Positions 12,100 to 24,289 of a DNA stretch of 64,000 nt are shown piece by piece. Source of the DNA: Chloranthus sessilifolius (taxonomy: Eukaryota > Streptophyta > Magnoliopsida > Chloranthales > Chloranthaceae); contig CM037595.1 of the NCBI GenBank assembly GCA_021018995.1, positions 92,454,491 through 92,518,490 of the forward strand. The letters are read 5' to 3'. The notes beneath the pieces are model-generated. The model saw nothing but the letters and a program-made list of their open reading frames with translations. It did no database searches and had not been told where the DNA came from. Position 1 is the stretch's first letter; each line of letters starts with the position of its first letter. A program made the translations under genes and the position numbers.

Positions 12100-13043
12100 C
12101 TGGTGTGGGGTATGGTTAATATAGCTTAATAAGGAATATTTTGGGTAAATTTTTTTCAATTAAGGCTCAAAGGGGGTGCAAAAAGATAAATCAATATAAG
12201 GTGGGACATTTTGGGCACAAACGAGCCAATGATGGCGTTTGATCATTTCTTTTCATGATGGTAATGATGCCTGCTTGTCTTGAGTTTAAACGCAATGAGT
12301 TCTAATACAATGATATAAAGTATGCGAAATAAACAAACCGAGATAAAATATATGCGATTTCAACAATTAAGCACGAATTTTAAAGATACTCCGAATTTAT
12401 TTTAGCACTCTTCAAGAACGAGGAAAAAGTTCTAAAGCTCATGGGGTTTATTCTTTCTTAGGATCCTAGAATTCCATATTTGAACTAATCTTTTGATTTC
12501 CGGACCTAAGCATGGACAAGGTGCAAAATTTTTCTAAGTATAAATTTCAAACCAATCTTTAAATGTTCATAATTCAGTTAATTATCCTAAACAACCGCAG
12601 ATTTACCATGACATGAATATTTAAAATTAAAAATTTTACATTAATCAGTGACTAAAGTTTGAAAACTACGCCAAAATAAAATAGTGATGGGTTTTTTTTT
12701 TTTTAAATGATATTGAAGGTGCATATAAAATGTGGTTACTGCAAAATTATGAGCCACGCATTACACTGCAAAATTATGAACCACACATTTGAGCACATCA
12801 CCCCCAAACCTAAGTGGTGCTATGTCCTCATTGCATAAAACCATAAACATTAAAATAATAATAGGACAGTCAGAAAAATATGATTACAGATCAGCACAAG
12901 TACCAACAATGCTAGCTCAATGTCCCTTATGAAGGAGGAGGGTGCGGAGGAGTTGGAAGAGCTAAGGTCACTCCCCTTTTCCTTTTTTTAAAAAATAAAA
13001 ATAAATTATAAAACATGAAATGGAAATTCAAATAATTTACCTC

Positions 13044-13290
13044 CTCAATCGATCGATAGATGTTGGTGAATCGATCGATTGAACAAAGTCGAACTTTGTC
13101 AATCGATTGAAATAAATCAATCAATTGAAGTAAACCAATGAGAAAAATCCAACTCAACTTTTTTTGTTCCTTGGTCAATCGATTGAATTTAAGCAATCAA
13201 TCGATTGAAATGGAGCAGAAGGCAGAGTTTAATAATTATGGCCAAAAATCCGAGTCAATCGATTGATTATGTGAAATCAATCGATTGACT
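13044..13290. repeat. CAATCGATTG palindrome cluster, interior
   Basis: At least eight copies or near-copies of CAATCGATTG and ATCGATCGAT in 250 bp. The same motif is clustered in both LTRs of this element (10,474-10,640 and 14,896-15,056). Confidence 0.85.
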
Positions 13291-13699
13291 GACAAACAGT
13301 GTGCTGTTTTCAAAGTTCGAGAAGAAAAGCACAAGAATTTTGTTTTGTTTTTTTTTTTTTTAATTTTAATTATTATTATTTTTAACCATCAAATAAAATT
13401 CCTAAATTGATACTTTACAAGGGGCTTGGGTTGCCTCCCAAGAAGTGCTAAGTTTTTATTTTGTGGTTTTCAGCCGGACCACCCTCAAGCAACGAGAGAA
13501 ATGTGAAAGGGTCATTCATCTGACATGTTTTGGTTGCCCTTTGTATGAATTAAGGGCTTGAGACTTTTGGTGGGTGGATTTTCAGCAAACTTATCAACCT
13601 CGTAAACCATGAAATATTGGTTCTAACGTGTGTTGGGAATTTGAGAGCACCAAATAAATCATTGTTTACAACCAATGGACTTGAGGGTATGTCTAAACT

Positions 13700-15315
13700 T
13701 GATCGGTTTTAAATTATACCCTTGCAAGTGCACAAGATCTATCGTAACACGATGAAATCAAGGGTGTCGAACCCACAGGGAAGCGTGAAATTTAATTAAT
13801 TTTTAGAAGCGTTAAATGAACCTAAGAAAGTACCAAAGGCGAGATCTTTGTCACGATAAAAATTAGCAACTACACAAACATAAAAATAAAAATATCTAAA
13901 CAAAGCTTAAGCAAGGAAAATAATGAAAAATCTAACAACGATGAAAAAATGATCAAGGAGTCCGCTAAACCTAGATTTATAATTTTTCCATCAACAATCA
14001 ATCACATATTTTTATGTCAAATTATATACCATCATTTATCAAGGAGAAAAACAAAACGAAAAGAATGTGATTATTAGTCCGGCATACCCTATCTAAAAAC
14101 GATGACTCAGCCTATCATTGCGGTATGAATCATGTAAAAAGCATAGCATATCTCAAAATTCTAACTCACAACAATAAGATCCAATCATTTAACTCTAAGA
14201 ATAATGAATTGTAAAGAACGTGACTATTAATCCGGCATACCCTATCTAAAAACGATGACTCTGCCTATCATTGCGGTATGAATCATGTAAAAAGTATAGC
14301 GTATCTCAAAATTCTAACTCACAATAATAAGATCCAATCATTTAACTCTAAGAATAATGAATTGTAAAGAACGTGACTATTAATCCGGCATACACTATCT
14401 AAAAACGATGACTCAGCCTATCATTGCTGTATAAATCATGTAAAACATATAGCGTATCTCAAAATTCTAAATCACGACAGTAAGATCCAATAGTATGGCT
14501 TGAAAGCCGTACGATTCAATATTTATAAAAAGAAATGATTGAATGAAAATAAATTAACTACTTATCTAGGAGTCGCTTTCTCCTTGAATGAACGAATTTA
14601 GCTGTTCATCTCCGATCCACACGCAAGGCACAGATCCAAAACCATCAAACACGTTCTTTAATTTATCAAATATTCGAATCTTTTAGGAAAAGATCCGGAA
14701 CCTTATAAAGCTTTGGTTCCTACTTACAAACTAATTATCATAAATTAAAACTAAGCACTAAAAAAAACAATAAAGAAAAACTAAGAACAAGACTAAGAAA
14801 GTTGACCAAGATGGCCACCAAAAGTAGCCTTCCTAAAACCTAAACATTGCTCTCTTTATATAGGGCTCGGGTGAAAAAGTTACTATGTATAGGTCAATCG
14901 ATTGAATTCAAATTTTGAATTGTGGCGGACTTATTTGAATTTAAATCTCAATCGATTGAAATCTAAATCTCAATCGATTGACTTTAAATTCGAATTTATG
15001 AGGGAAACAGTTGTCCTCCAACTCAATCGATTGATTTCTAAATTTCAATCGATTGAGCCTAACATGTAGCATATCCATTCTCTTACTTGTGGCTGGATCA
15101 ATCAATTCTTTTCACAGATTTCAGTATTTCTATTGGCCCTTTGGTCCAATGCTCCCATATTATCCTTAATTATGCTCTTTTATGCCTTTGCAAGATTCAA
15201 CGGTCACGAACACCTGAAATCACTAAAACTGCATTATAGTCATCAGAATGCCTTCATCGGATAGTCAAATGTTAGTATTAGGGTACGAAATATAGTCATA
15301 TTTCAGTGCTGATCA
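13700..15315 (-). repeat. LTR of the LARD-like element, right copy (5' LTR)
   Basis: 1,616 bp, starting TGATCGG and ending GATCA, matching the left LTR with scattered substitutions. It is longer mainly because the 153 bp subrepeat is present three times (starts near 14,066, 14,220 and 14,373). The palindrome cluster is at 14,896-15,056. Confidence 0.88.
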
Positions 15316-15800
15316 GTTATCGGTGACGAACATCCTGGGTGATAATGTTTCGAATGATAAACCTTATGAGCGTCGAAGCGGTGATTTTGATGTAGGATTC
15401 AGCTTCTGCCCATTTGGTGTAGTATTCGATCGCCGTGAGTATGAATACGTGCTTGTGGGTGTTCTCAATTGTGTCCGTGAAGGGTCCGATGATGTCGAAG
15501 GCCCACATCGAAAATAGCCATGGTGAGATTATGGGATTCAATACAACAGATGGAGCTTTGATTAGTGGGGCGTGTTCTTGGCATTGCTTGCAGAATTAGA
15601 CATGAAGGTAATAGTATCTTATCATTATTGGCCAGAAGTAGCCTTGTCGTGTGATCTGATATGCGAGTCTTTGTCTACCAGTGTGAGCGTTGCAGGCACT
15701 GGCATGTGCTTCTTGGATGAAGAATTGTCCTTTGACTGTCATCACGCATCGTCGTAATACTCCTTTAGTGAAGGCTTCTTTATATAGGGTCTCACCGAGT
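15316..15800 (-). pseudogene. Integrase, zinc-binding and N-terminal core part (Tat pol)
   Basis: On the minus strand, an HHCC-type zinc-binding segment is visible (HAS-CNAHTGRQ, then FCKQCQEH), with the usual RQGYFWP word between the pairs. The core follows with MWAFDIIGPF (first catalytic Asp) and YYTKWAEAE. The frame then meets the LARD insertion exactly before the second catalytic Asp, which resumes at 9,430. One stop lies between the zinc-binding pairs. Confidence 0.8.
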
Positions 15801-16139
15801 ATGCAAAATCTCGCACATCAATTCCTTATAGTTTTTCGTTCGATCTTTATAGCGTAAGGAGGGATATGTTGATGCTTTAGGAAATTTCAGATATCGAAGT
15901 ACCATGGTTGCCCATCGTCGGTTGGTGATTTTTTAAATCTGAACATGACGATGGTGGTTTCTTTCTCTGTGGAAGTGCTTGGGGCAAGCTGCCCTTCGTT
16001 CTTGTGAGCTTCTAGTGCAATTGGTAGTTTTGGTTTCACGTGCCAAGCGACTTCGTGTGCTGGCGTTGTCAACCTCTCGATGAAAAAAGATTTTGTATTT
16101 TGTCCGACTGATATCTGAATGACTGAGGCTAGCGTGGTG

Positions 16140-16612
16140 AGAGAGTCCGCGAGTTTGTTTTCTAATCTAGGAATGTACGTGAAGGAGATTCTTTTGAATT
16201 TCTTTATTAAGAACTAAGTTGTCTCAAGGTAGGCCATCAGTCGTCTTTCTTTAATTTTTCACTCCCAGATAACTTGCGATATCACAAATTTGGAGTCGCC
16301 AATTGTCTTTAACTGCTTGACTCCTAGCTGTAGTGCTGCTCATAATCCGGTGATGAAAGCTTCATATTCTACAACGTTGTTAGTGATTGGGAAGTCAAGC
16401 TGGAAAGCTTTCGGTATGACGACTCCTTTTGGGCTTAGTAGGACTATCCCGATACCATTCCCTTTGTGGTTAAGAGCTCCGTTGAAGTAGAGGGTCCATA
16501 ATGTCTTGTCAGGCTCTTCATTATGAATTGAGAGTAGGTTTTCATCAGAGAAGTCTGCGTGCACAGGCTCGCCGTCTGAGAGTCGTAAGTTGGCGAGGTA
16601 ATTGGCGATCAC
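16140..16612 (-). pseudogene. Archaeal-type RNase H (aRNH), Tat pol
   Basis: The domain begins WTLYFNGALNHKGNG and continues through VLLSPKG, NNVVEYEAFITGL, a GDSKFVISQV block and LENKLADSL. These are the ordered motifs of the extra RNase H found only in Tat-clade Ty3/gypsy elements. The first catalytic Asp, normally in a YFDG or LFDG word, is replaced by Asn (YFNG), which should abolish metal binding. Other acidic positions (E in YEA, D in GDS, D in ADS) remain. A stop or frameshift breaks the frame near 16,330. Confidence 0.8.
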
Positions 16613-17818
16613 TTGTCATTTGACAGATTTCATTGTGACATAGGTGATGTCGAATTCTTGTAGTAACATGTATTATCGGGTGATCTTCCCGAAGGTGGCA
16701 GGCTTCTCGAAGATGTACTTCAAAGGGCCCATGCGTGCTAGTACTAATATTTTGTGCACTCCGAAATAGTTTCGTCGTTTCATTGAGGGTCCACACTAGT
16801 GTGAGGCAAGTCTTCTCTATTGGTGTATTTCTATTTGTACTCGACCATCGTCCTGCTAAGGTAGTAGATAGCCTTCCCTCTTTTGCCATTTTCTTTATAT
16901 TGTCCGAGGATTACTCCCATTGCTTTGTCGTTCGTCGAGAGATAGAGGATTAGGGGTCTTCCAGGAACTGACGACGATAATATTGGCGGGTTGAGGAGGC
17001 ACTTCTTGATGCTGTCGAAGGCCTGCTGACACTAGTCATCCCATCTGTACTCAGCCCCTCCTTTAAGTAGTTTATAGAAAGGATCACATCGATCTGAGTG
17101 TTGGGAGATGAATATCCTAATGAACTATAGTTTTCTTATCAAGCCTTGTAATTCTTTGATATTGCTGGGAGGTGGCATCTCGAGAATGGATCTGACCTTC
17201 ATCGGGTCGACTTCGATACCTCTTTTGCTGACTATGAATCCCAATAGTTTCCAGGAGGTTACTCCAAACACACATTTATTTGGATTCATCTTCAGTTGAT
17301 ATTACTCGGATCTTTATAACACCAGTCGTAGTGCTTCGGCATTACTCATGTCTGAGACTTCACTAGTATGTCATCGACATAGACTTCAATACATTTGTGC
17401 ATCATGTCATGAAATATGGCCATCATGACACATTGATATATGGCTCCTGTGTTCTTGAGCCCGAAAGACATGATGATATAGCAGTAAGTTACCCATGGCG
17501 TGGTGAAAGAAGTCTTCTCTTGGTCTGTCTCTACTAATTTAATCTGATTATATCCGGAGAAGCCATCCATAAAGGATAACATCTCGTGTCCGGCAATGTT
17601 ATCAACTAGGGTGTCAATGTGTGGTAGTGGGAAGCTATCTTTTGGGCATGCTTTGTTGAGATTCTAGAAATCGATGCATACCAGCACTCTGCCGTCCTTC
17701 TTGATGACAGATACTATGTTAGCAATCCATTTAGGGTAGAGGACGACTCGGATGAATTTCGCTTTGTGTATCTTGTCGACTTCCTCTTTGACTTACAGTG
17801 CTGTTTGGAGATGCATCC
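16613..17818 (-). pseudogene. Reverse transcriptase and RNase H, Tat pol
   Basis: Visible in order on the minus strand: CIDF-NLNKACPKD, LPHIDTLVDN, FMDGFSGYNQI, TPWVTYCY, MSFGLKN and the polymerase active site YVDDILVKS at about 17,350-17,380. The RT-linked RNase H follows, with TPIEKTCL and RMGPLKYIFEKP. This is textbook Ty3/gypsy RT-RH. The frame is broken by a stop after YVDDILVKSQT and by several frameshifts in the RNase H part. The RT N-terminus lies beyond the solo-LTR insert at 17,819. Confidence 0.85.
17814..17818. repeat. Target duplication CATCC, left
   Basis: Repeated at 21,870-21,874. Collapsing the copies restores the RT words KHKLRRMH and LQTAL on the minus strand. Confidence 0.88.
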
Positions 17819-18254
17819 TGATGTGATATTTTTAATTGTAATGTTTTACTCGCAAGCACACCAATCAGATTGTATATAGTGGGTGCAGAGTACGAGATCG
17901 TTCCCACGAGGACTATTTTTGAAAGATCTAAAAGGGCAAGACAGTAATTCAAGAAATCTACTAAGATCTAACAGTATTCTACCAGTCTTATAATTTAAGT
18001 GATTTGATGAGATGATAATTACTGACTACAAACTAAAATTTAATTGATAATTCAAAAGTAAAGATAAAGATGAAGATACTAAATCCTCCCATCTTTGGTT
18101 CGTTCTTCCCGTAATATAAATCTAAGGATTAAATTATGAGATATACCATTGAAAACAAACATCTTTTATGGAAGATAAATGGTCAAAACCCTAATAGGTT
18201 CCACGTTGCATCCCTGCAATCAAGACTTAACTTCATAGATGATTTTCATATATA

Positions 18255-18590
18255 GATCTGGGATCAAGGGCATGGCTCGGCTCACATGATCTCAGGTTCA
18301 AATAAAAATCATCCCCAAAGTGGATGAAAATTCCAATAAGAATACCACCATAGATCTGAAATCAAGGGCATGGCTCGGCACACTTGATTTCAGATTAGGG
18401 AGTAATTAAGATAAACTTACCATTACAGATCCAAGATCCAGGGCATGGCTCAACACACTCGATCCCGGATCATAATCGTAATTAGATCCACACGATGAAA
18501 GCAGAAAGACATATAATAGTGATTGGGTAAAATTACCGTCACAGATCTAAGATCCTGGGCATGGCTCGACACACGCGATCCCAGTTAGTG
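18255..18590. repeat. Subrepeat array GGGCATGGCTCG in solo LTR B
   Basis: Four imperfect tandem copies of a unit holding AGATC(T/C)-AAGATC-GGGCATGGCTC(G/A)-CACA, at about 18,262, 18,362, 18,438 and 18,556. Noncoding. Confidence 0.75.
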
Positions 18591-19087
18591 GCGGGGATTT
18601 CATCCGTTCATGGTAGCACAACAACCATAAAATAAGATCTCATATTTTAATCCTTAATTTATATTATTAAAAGTACATCCCTCGGATGGGAATCATTAGA
18701 TACCCATCCCTATGAATTTAACCTCACATATTATAATTAAATGACATAAATAAATAAGGAAGGGAAAATAATATTAATTTAATGAATTAAAAATACCTCA
18801 AACTTCAACAGAAATTACTTTGATCCAAAAGTACGATGATCTTTCGAAACGAAATTAATGCAGGAATCAACTGAACAAAAATTAATAAACTGAAGAAATG
18901 AATACTGAAAAATTAAAGGAACAAATCTCTCAAAAAAGAATAATAAAAACTCTCTATTTCTATGTCTAACTATGAAAAATAAAAACTAAAACTAACTCTC
19001 TAATCTCCTAATTAATTATTATTTTACTCGAAGTGTTTGATCGGCTTTAAATAGCACCCACGTCACAGAAGTCTCCCAGCCGCAAAG

Positions 19088-19226
19088 TCAGGGTCGATTA
19101 ATCGACCCTATAGGGTCGATGCATCGACCCTGCAAAAGAGGCTAAAAATCTGCTTTAAAGTAGTCAATTCCGTGTCAGACTCTTTTTGTCCTCGATTAAT
19201 CGACCAAAAGGGTCGATGCATCGAGC
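19088..19226. repeat. Palindromes TCGATTAATCGA and TCGATGCATCGA in solo LTR B
   Basis: GGGTCGATTAATCGACCC and GGGTCGATGCATCGACCC occur back to back at 19,091-19,131. Variants (CTCGATTAATCGACC, GGTCGATGCATCGAGC) follow at about 19,192-19,226. The core motifs are perfect palindromes. Confidence 0.9.
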
Positions 19227-19292
19227 TCCCAGAAATTCGTGAATTCCAGCCCACTTTTGTATCAGACATTGCTTCAGTATTTTAGCCATAAC

Positions 19293-21545
19293 TGTGACAG
19301 CCCAAATTTTATCACTCCGAAATCCGTGCCATCAGCACGACCCTCGAGGTCATGCACCTTAAATCTATGCGGAACATCAAGTAACAAGTAAAAGCCAACA
19401 ATTTAAAATACCAAAGCTTTTAAGTAACTAAGTCTCCGTGTTTCAACAAAGTCTAGCAACCAACAGACAGTTCCGGTCTCATGCCAATTCATGAGCAAAG
19501 GAACTGTCCCGAACCATTGGTGACAATCATATCACCCTCGATGGTTCGTCAAAAGGAAAGTATAGTATTTAATTACATTTAAAAGAAAGGACCTGACATG
19601 CCAAGCCACGAGTGCTCTCTACTCACCACTCAAAATGTAAAGAACTTCTAAAAGAACTCCTCAGGAGGAGGTTCTAACTCTTCTCTGGCCACGTAATCCG
19701 AACCTTTTGGATCAACGTCTCTCGAAGCCTGTGTTGCCGCGAGTATTGGACCTGCGACGTATAGTCTAAGGGGGTGAGCTACATCCTAGCTCGATGAAAG
19801 CGTAAAGAACATATAGATTAATTTCATATATATGTTACGAAAAGAAAAGAAAAAATATAGTTTATCTGATGTTACTATCTGGAAGGACAATCGAAATAAC
19901 TGAAGAAAAAGATGAATACAACTACTTACCTTGCATGGTTTTGTTCTTTCCCGCCTTACTCGTTTAATTGTGAATTCGGCCTAATAACTTAACTCTTTAA
20001 CTTAAATAGTCCCCGAGCAATATAGCATCAAGCCCTGATGGAATACCCACCATCGTCGTCTAACTAGACAGCTATCAATTTTGTATTCCCTGAGAATACT
20101 GCCCAAGCCTCTTTCTCATAGGTGGCGCGGTCTACTCTTAAATCTACATCCCTGGGATGTGCTACTGTATACGGATTAACCGCCGTACCGGTCACGGATA
20201 TCCTGTCGAGTCAGTCGTGGGTATCCCGCCACGTCGGTGGGGTATTCTAAACAAACCTTAAATAATAAAAATATCAAGTGTGCTTTACATATAGTTATTC
20301 ACCGTGATTGTGCTAATTTTTAATATATTAGGCCTTATCACCTTACTTTCCTTTCCCCACTGGTTCTCATCTGCACCCCTGGGATGCTACTGATATATCG
20401 TATCATATAGGTATTCATCTTGTAGTTCTTGCGTCCCCTTGGGACCTCTGGCTTCATTTTCTGAAGTCTACACACGCACGCTCTACTTATGCGACATGAT
20501 GAGATACTTAGTTTAGCAATTAGATCTGTACTACACATATGCGAAATTGAACAATGTACATGTTTCGATAAGGTTCCCTACCTCAAGGCAAAACCCAGTG
20601 GTCCCCTCTCGTAGTGATGACACGTACTGCTCTCACTTCAACCTACATTTCATGCGAAAGGACATGCCTTAGAATGGTCACCAGTGGTCACTAGCACTCC
20701 TGGAGCACATAGTTCACATGAGGTATATTTGTATACATAAAAGAAATTTAATTTAGTTTTTGGTACCTTGCTCGAGCGGTTGCTTAGCCTCGCTCGAGCG
20801 ACCTCTTAACCTCGCTCGAGCGGTTGCCAAGCCTCGCTCGAGCGGCCTCTTATCCTCGCTCGAGCGGTTAAAGCGAGGTGTCTGAAGCCTAAAGTGATAC
20901 CTCGCTCGAGCGAGCTTATTCCTTCAATATGGGTCTCGCTTGAGCTAGCCCAGAACGTACTTATTCTCAGGTATATATATTCTGTCCTCGCTCGAGCGAG
21001 ACGTCTAGATCGCTCGAGTGAGGAGCGGAAACCTTCACTCCGTGATTCTTCAAGAAATCTATCCTATTTCCTTAAATCTTAAATATACTTAATCGGCCAT
21101 TGCCCAATACATTGCAGGTTATCATTAAAACATACCTAAGCACTTACCAATCATTATCTCTTACCTAAATCGGCGGATCTCGTAATCGGTTCGATCTAAT
21201 GTTCGAATCCCTGTTACTTCGAAGAGATCTCTACGTTTCTGGTCCGACCTTCTCTCCAGGTCTTCCACCGGTTTACACTCCAACAAGGCCTTAGCCTTTC
21301 TTCTCTACAAGACTCTCCTTTCTCTCTCTCTCTCTATTTTCCTCTTCTCTATTTAGGTTAAAATTATGTTATGTAGGGGAGAGACTTCTCTCCACTTTCA
21401 CTTATATAGTGAAGGGAAGGGAAAAATAATATGTTACACACATATACACACCGTGTGTATATATTGACCCAGGTTTCCTTGTGAACCACACATACACGTG
21501 CGTGGCATATGGCTTGTACGATTTTGAAAATCTGGGGTTGTTACA
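19293..21545 (+). mobile_element. Solo LTR, family A (copy A2), nested, 2.25 kb
   Basis: Starts TGTGACAGCCC and ends GGGTTGTTACA, with the target duplication ATAAC at 19,288-19,292 and 21,546-21,550. The start matches the minus-strand reading of copy A1 (3,645-6,251), including CCATCAGCACGA and the flanking CGAAATCCG word. Both also share the GGTTATCC/GGATATCC and cggc-rich middle (5,300-5,430 versus 20,160-20,240, opposite strands). No coding domains. It interrupts solo LTR B. Confidence 0.88.
20764..21030. repeat. Array of palindrome CGCTCGAGCG
   Basis: CGCTCGAGCG or close variants recur about nine times in 260 bp, often as CCTCGCTCGAGCGG with 10-20 bp spacers. Sits in solo LTR A2, broadly where relative A1 carries its TCGATTAATCGA array. 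Confidence 0.9.
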
Positions 21546-21869
21546 ATAACTTTCTGTCCCAAAGTCGGATTGAGATAATTCTTCTGCTGTTGGAAAGCTA
21601 ACAGAAAGATCTACAACTTTTGTGTTTTGACAATTTCATAATTCGGCCATCTTGAAGGTCCAAATTGAGCTTAAAGTCGCATCAAGTTCTCGATGACTCA
21701 AAATTGCAGTGTTTTGACATTATTTTCAGAATTCTTAGGCTGTTTTCTACACTTGGCTTGTATTTACCTGAAATACTTCAAATCTAATAATTCTCATCAG
21801 ATAGCCTTCATCGGACGGCTAAATATAGGTATTTAGGGGTGAAATATCATCATATTTCACTACTAATCA

Positions 21870-24289
21870 CATCCTTCTGAGTTTATGCTTGACATATTTA
21901 GCATTAGGTTCCAGGACCAACCGATGTTCTACTATGCTCGGGTCCAATCCAGGCATATCTTCATAGGACCATGCGAAAGAGCTGAGGGGATCTTGGAGGA
22001 CTTGGATAATCTGTTATCGCTTCTTGGGTTTGAGTGTTGCGCTGATCAACAACTTTTTGGGCTCTTCCTTGGTGCCGAAATTTATCTCTTCAGTAGGTTC
22101 TGCAGCAGCTTATGTTTACTCGTCAAAGCGCTTGATGACCTATTGGAAGGCTTGGGTTTCATTGGCAACTAGTGCTCCTTCTCCATCGTCCGTGAGTTCG
22201 TACACTGCAAAAGAACTATACTGGGGGGTTAGTTCTGCGGGAGGTAACCCTTCATCGGCGTAATTTATGATTGCGACATCTTTTTTTAGGTGTACGTTGA
22301 GGTTATTCATCCTCCTCTCGAAGTCGCGGAGTATCTCGTTGAGTATGATTACGAGCTTGTTACTTTGTCGGGATGCTCGGCGGTTTCGCTAGGAAGAGGC
22401 AGTAGGGTTACTTCGAACTGAGTCAAGACAAGGCTCTTCGATGTTGAGGGCAGGATAATGACCGGGTGTGATCTTGTCGGTTATTCTTTCTTCGACCCCG
22501 TTGAGGTGATCACTGCTCGTATTCTTTGGAGAAAAGTCTCCTTGTTGGTCGCTGAATGGGTCTGGGATGAAGGGAACCCTCCATTTTCTGTGATTTTTTA
22601 ATTTTTTAGGATTTTATATTTTATATTTTTATGGGTTTTAGGATTTTCTTTTTTTTTTTTTAATTTTTTTTCACAATAGGTACGGTACAGTGTCGGTTTC
22701 CTAAAGCGGAACCAACGAGGTTACTTCTCCTACTTGGGGAAGTGGGACGACTGTTGGGGCCGTTCAGGCGAGTCTTCGGATGATGTGAACTCGATTTGAC
22801 ATTTTTTTTTAGAGTTCTCATCTGAGGCGATCCTCCTGATGAGCGATGCTGGCGGCGGTTTGTCAAACGACTCGTCTTCTTATTCTACTATGTGAAGTGC
22901 TTCGTCGTCGAAAAGAGCCTGAAGATGATAGTTGTCCAAGTTCTCGTCTTTGGAATCAGGTTGGAGGTTCACTTGTTGCTGAGATTCCTCACTTTGTATT
23001 AACCGTAGATATGGTTCGATGAACCTAATTACCAAACCTGGGTTGCTTTCGACCATTCTCCATAGTGCAGGAAGGGGATTGGTCCGACCCTCTCGTTCGG
23101 AGTCTTCTATTATCATAGTGCAGGTCTGGCAATAAGGCTGATACGGTCAAATGATGCACAAAAATTCTCGTGGGCACTCCCATGCAGTGAAGAAGCGTCG
23201 AGCTCCCATTTTTTCCTAGAATTTTATAAAGGCAATGTGATGATCTTTTGTCCTTATTGTCCATCGTATCTCACGCAGGACAACTCTTTCGCATCGTGTT
23301 AAGACAGATGCACACAGGTTTCAATAGGGTGATTCGGGGTAAGGGCAGGGGCAAGGGCACCGCCAGTTATCTAGCAAGGATTGATGATCAAGTACATCAT
23401 CAAAGTCTATTTCTTTGCTTCGGGAGTTATTTACCTCCTCGAAGAGCTTCTGCCGCTCTGCTCTTAAGTGATCTCCAAGTTCTGTTTCTGTACGGCTTGT
23501 CCAATAGTCTTCTTCTTCACTTGACATTGAGAGCCAGTCTTCTCTTTATTGTTCATGAGGCTGGGGTGCCCCTGACTCTGATTCTTCTTCGTTTGCTAAT
23601 GCGGCGAGGTGGAAGTCCTCATCGTTGGTTGACTCCCAGTCTTTTGTGCGTGGCCCTGGTTCTTCAGGGGTTTCAAATAATGGTCCGACTCCTTCGAGTG
23701 GCTTGTCCATGCCGTCACTATCACGGCTTAGGTTTGTTAGGTTAGTAAAGGCTTTGGTTACTTGCTCGATCTCAGTTGCCCGAGGTTCAGTGAAGGATGG
23801 CTCCTTTCTTCTCTTTGGCACATTAGCTTTCTCAGTAATTCCATATATGAAATGGTCGTAGAGCGACCACTTTGGTGAAGTAGGTAGGATGTTGGCTTGC
23901 TTGCCGTCTGACTGGTAACCCAATCTGATGTGTTTGCGTAGTTTCTTTGGGACGACCGGCCTTATGCATCATTGCTTATCTTTGTCGAGTCCAATGTGAG
24001 GGGCGTATCCTAGTTGATACATTAGGTCCCATCCTTTTACCGCGCGAGATCAGGCCCAACTTCTCTTCTCACTAATTTCGGTTGATGGGTCGGAAAGGAT
24101 CGAGGATAGTTAACTTCTGCTATTAATGCCTCATCAGGCTCCTGCATCTTCTTTATATGTCCTGTGCTCAATACTGAGTCGTGCGCTGTTGGAATGCTCG
24201 TCGCGTAGTCTGTGTCGATTTCTTTGAGGGACGTATCGGTGTATATTATGACGATAGAATCTTCATGTGGGAATTTGACGCATTGGTGA
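21870..24289 (-). pseudogene. Protease-RT linker region and RT N-terminus, Tat pol
   Basis: About 2.4 kb between the protease and the RT core, read on minus. It is acidic and low in recognisable motifs (for example the 125-residue frame at 23,923-23,546, starting MGYQSDGKQA and ending in EEESESGAP). It ends with the RT N-terminal word KHKLRRMH at the solo-LTR insertion. Several frames are open for 60-125 codons but broken from one another. A long weakly conserved linker between PR and RT is usual in this clade. No extra domain could be identified. Confidence 0.6.

Larger units (their letters stand above)
10896..13699 (-). other. Noncoding interior of the LARD-like element
   Basis: No recognisable protein in either strand. 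It holds a T-rich/pyrimidine-rich stretch (11,745-12,010), a (TA)n tract (12,041-12,096), a second copy of the CACCCCCAAACCTA word at about 12,800, and a cluster of CAATCGATTG-type palindromes at 13,044-13,290. The sequence next to the 5' LTR on the minus strand (AGTTTAGACATACCC) is the expected primer-binding position, but I cannot match it to a tRNA. Confidence 0.6.
9436..15315 (-). mobile_element. Non-autonomous LTR retrotransposon (LARD-like), 5.9 kb
   Basis: Two long direct repeats (9,436-10,895 and 13,700-15,315) begin TGAT(T/C)GG and end GATCA, and are flanked by the 5 bp duplication GTTAT. The 2.8 kb interior has no gag or pol similarity in any frame, so the element must be mobilised in trans. 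A purine tract (TTTGGGGGTG, minus strand) abuts the left LTR at 10,896-10,907 and is a good polypurine tract, giving minus orientation with the right LTR as the 5' LTR. The LTRs start with the motif family TTATACCCTTGCAAGTGCAC followed by GTGTCGAACC, which I remember as common in plant non-autonomous LTR elements. It is inserted in the integrase region of the Tat element. Confidence 0.88.
17819..21869 (-). mobile_element. Solo LTR, family B, interrupted by solo LTR A2
   Basis: Starts TGATGTGATATTT and ends ACTAATCA, with CATCC on both sides. Its ends resemble those of the LARD-like LTR (GCAAGCACACCAATC near the left, CTTCATCGGA then ATATTTCA near the right), so it is a relative. Minus the 2.25 kb nested element it is about 1.8 kb, without internal coding sequence or a second LTR. 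A repeated module (ATCAAGGGCATGGCTCGGC and variants) appears four times at about 18,260-18,580, spaced roughly 90-110 bp. It is inserted in the RT region of the Tat element. Confidence 0.85.

Noticed and set aside
21190-21215. GTTCGAATCCC as a tRNA B box
   Set aside because: No cloverleaf arms around it, and it lies inside solo LTR A2.
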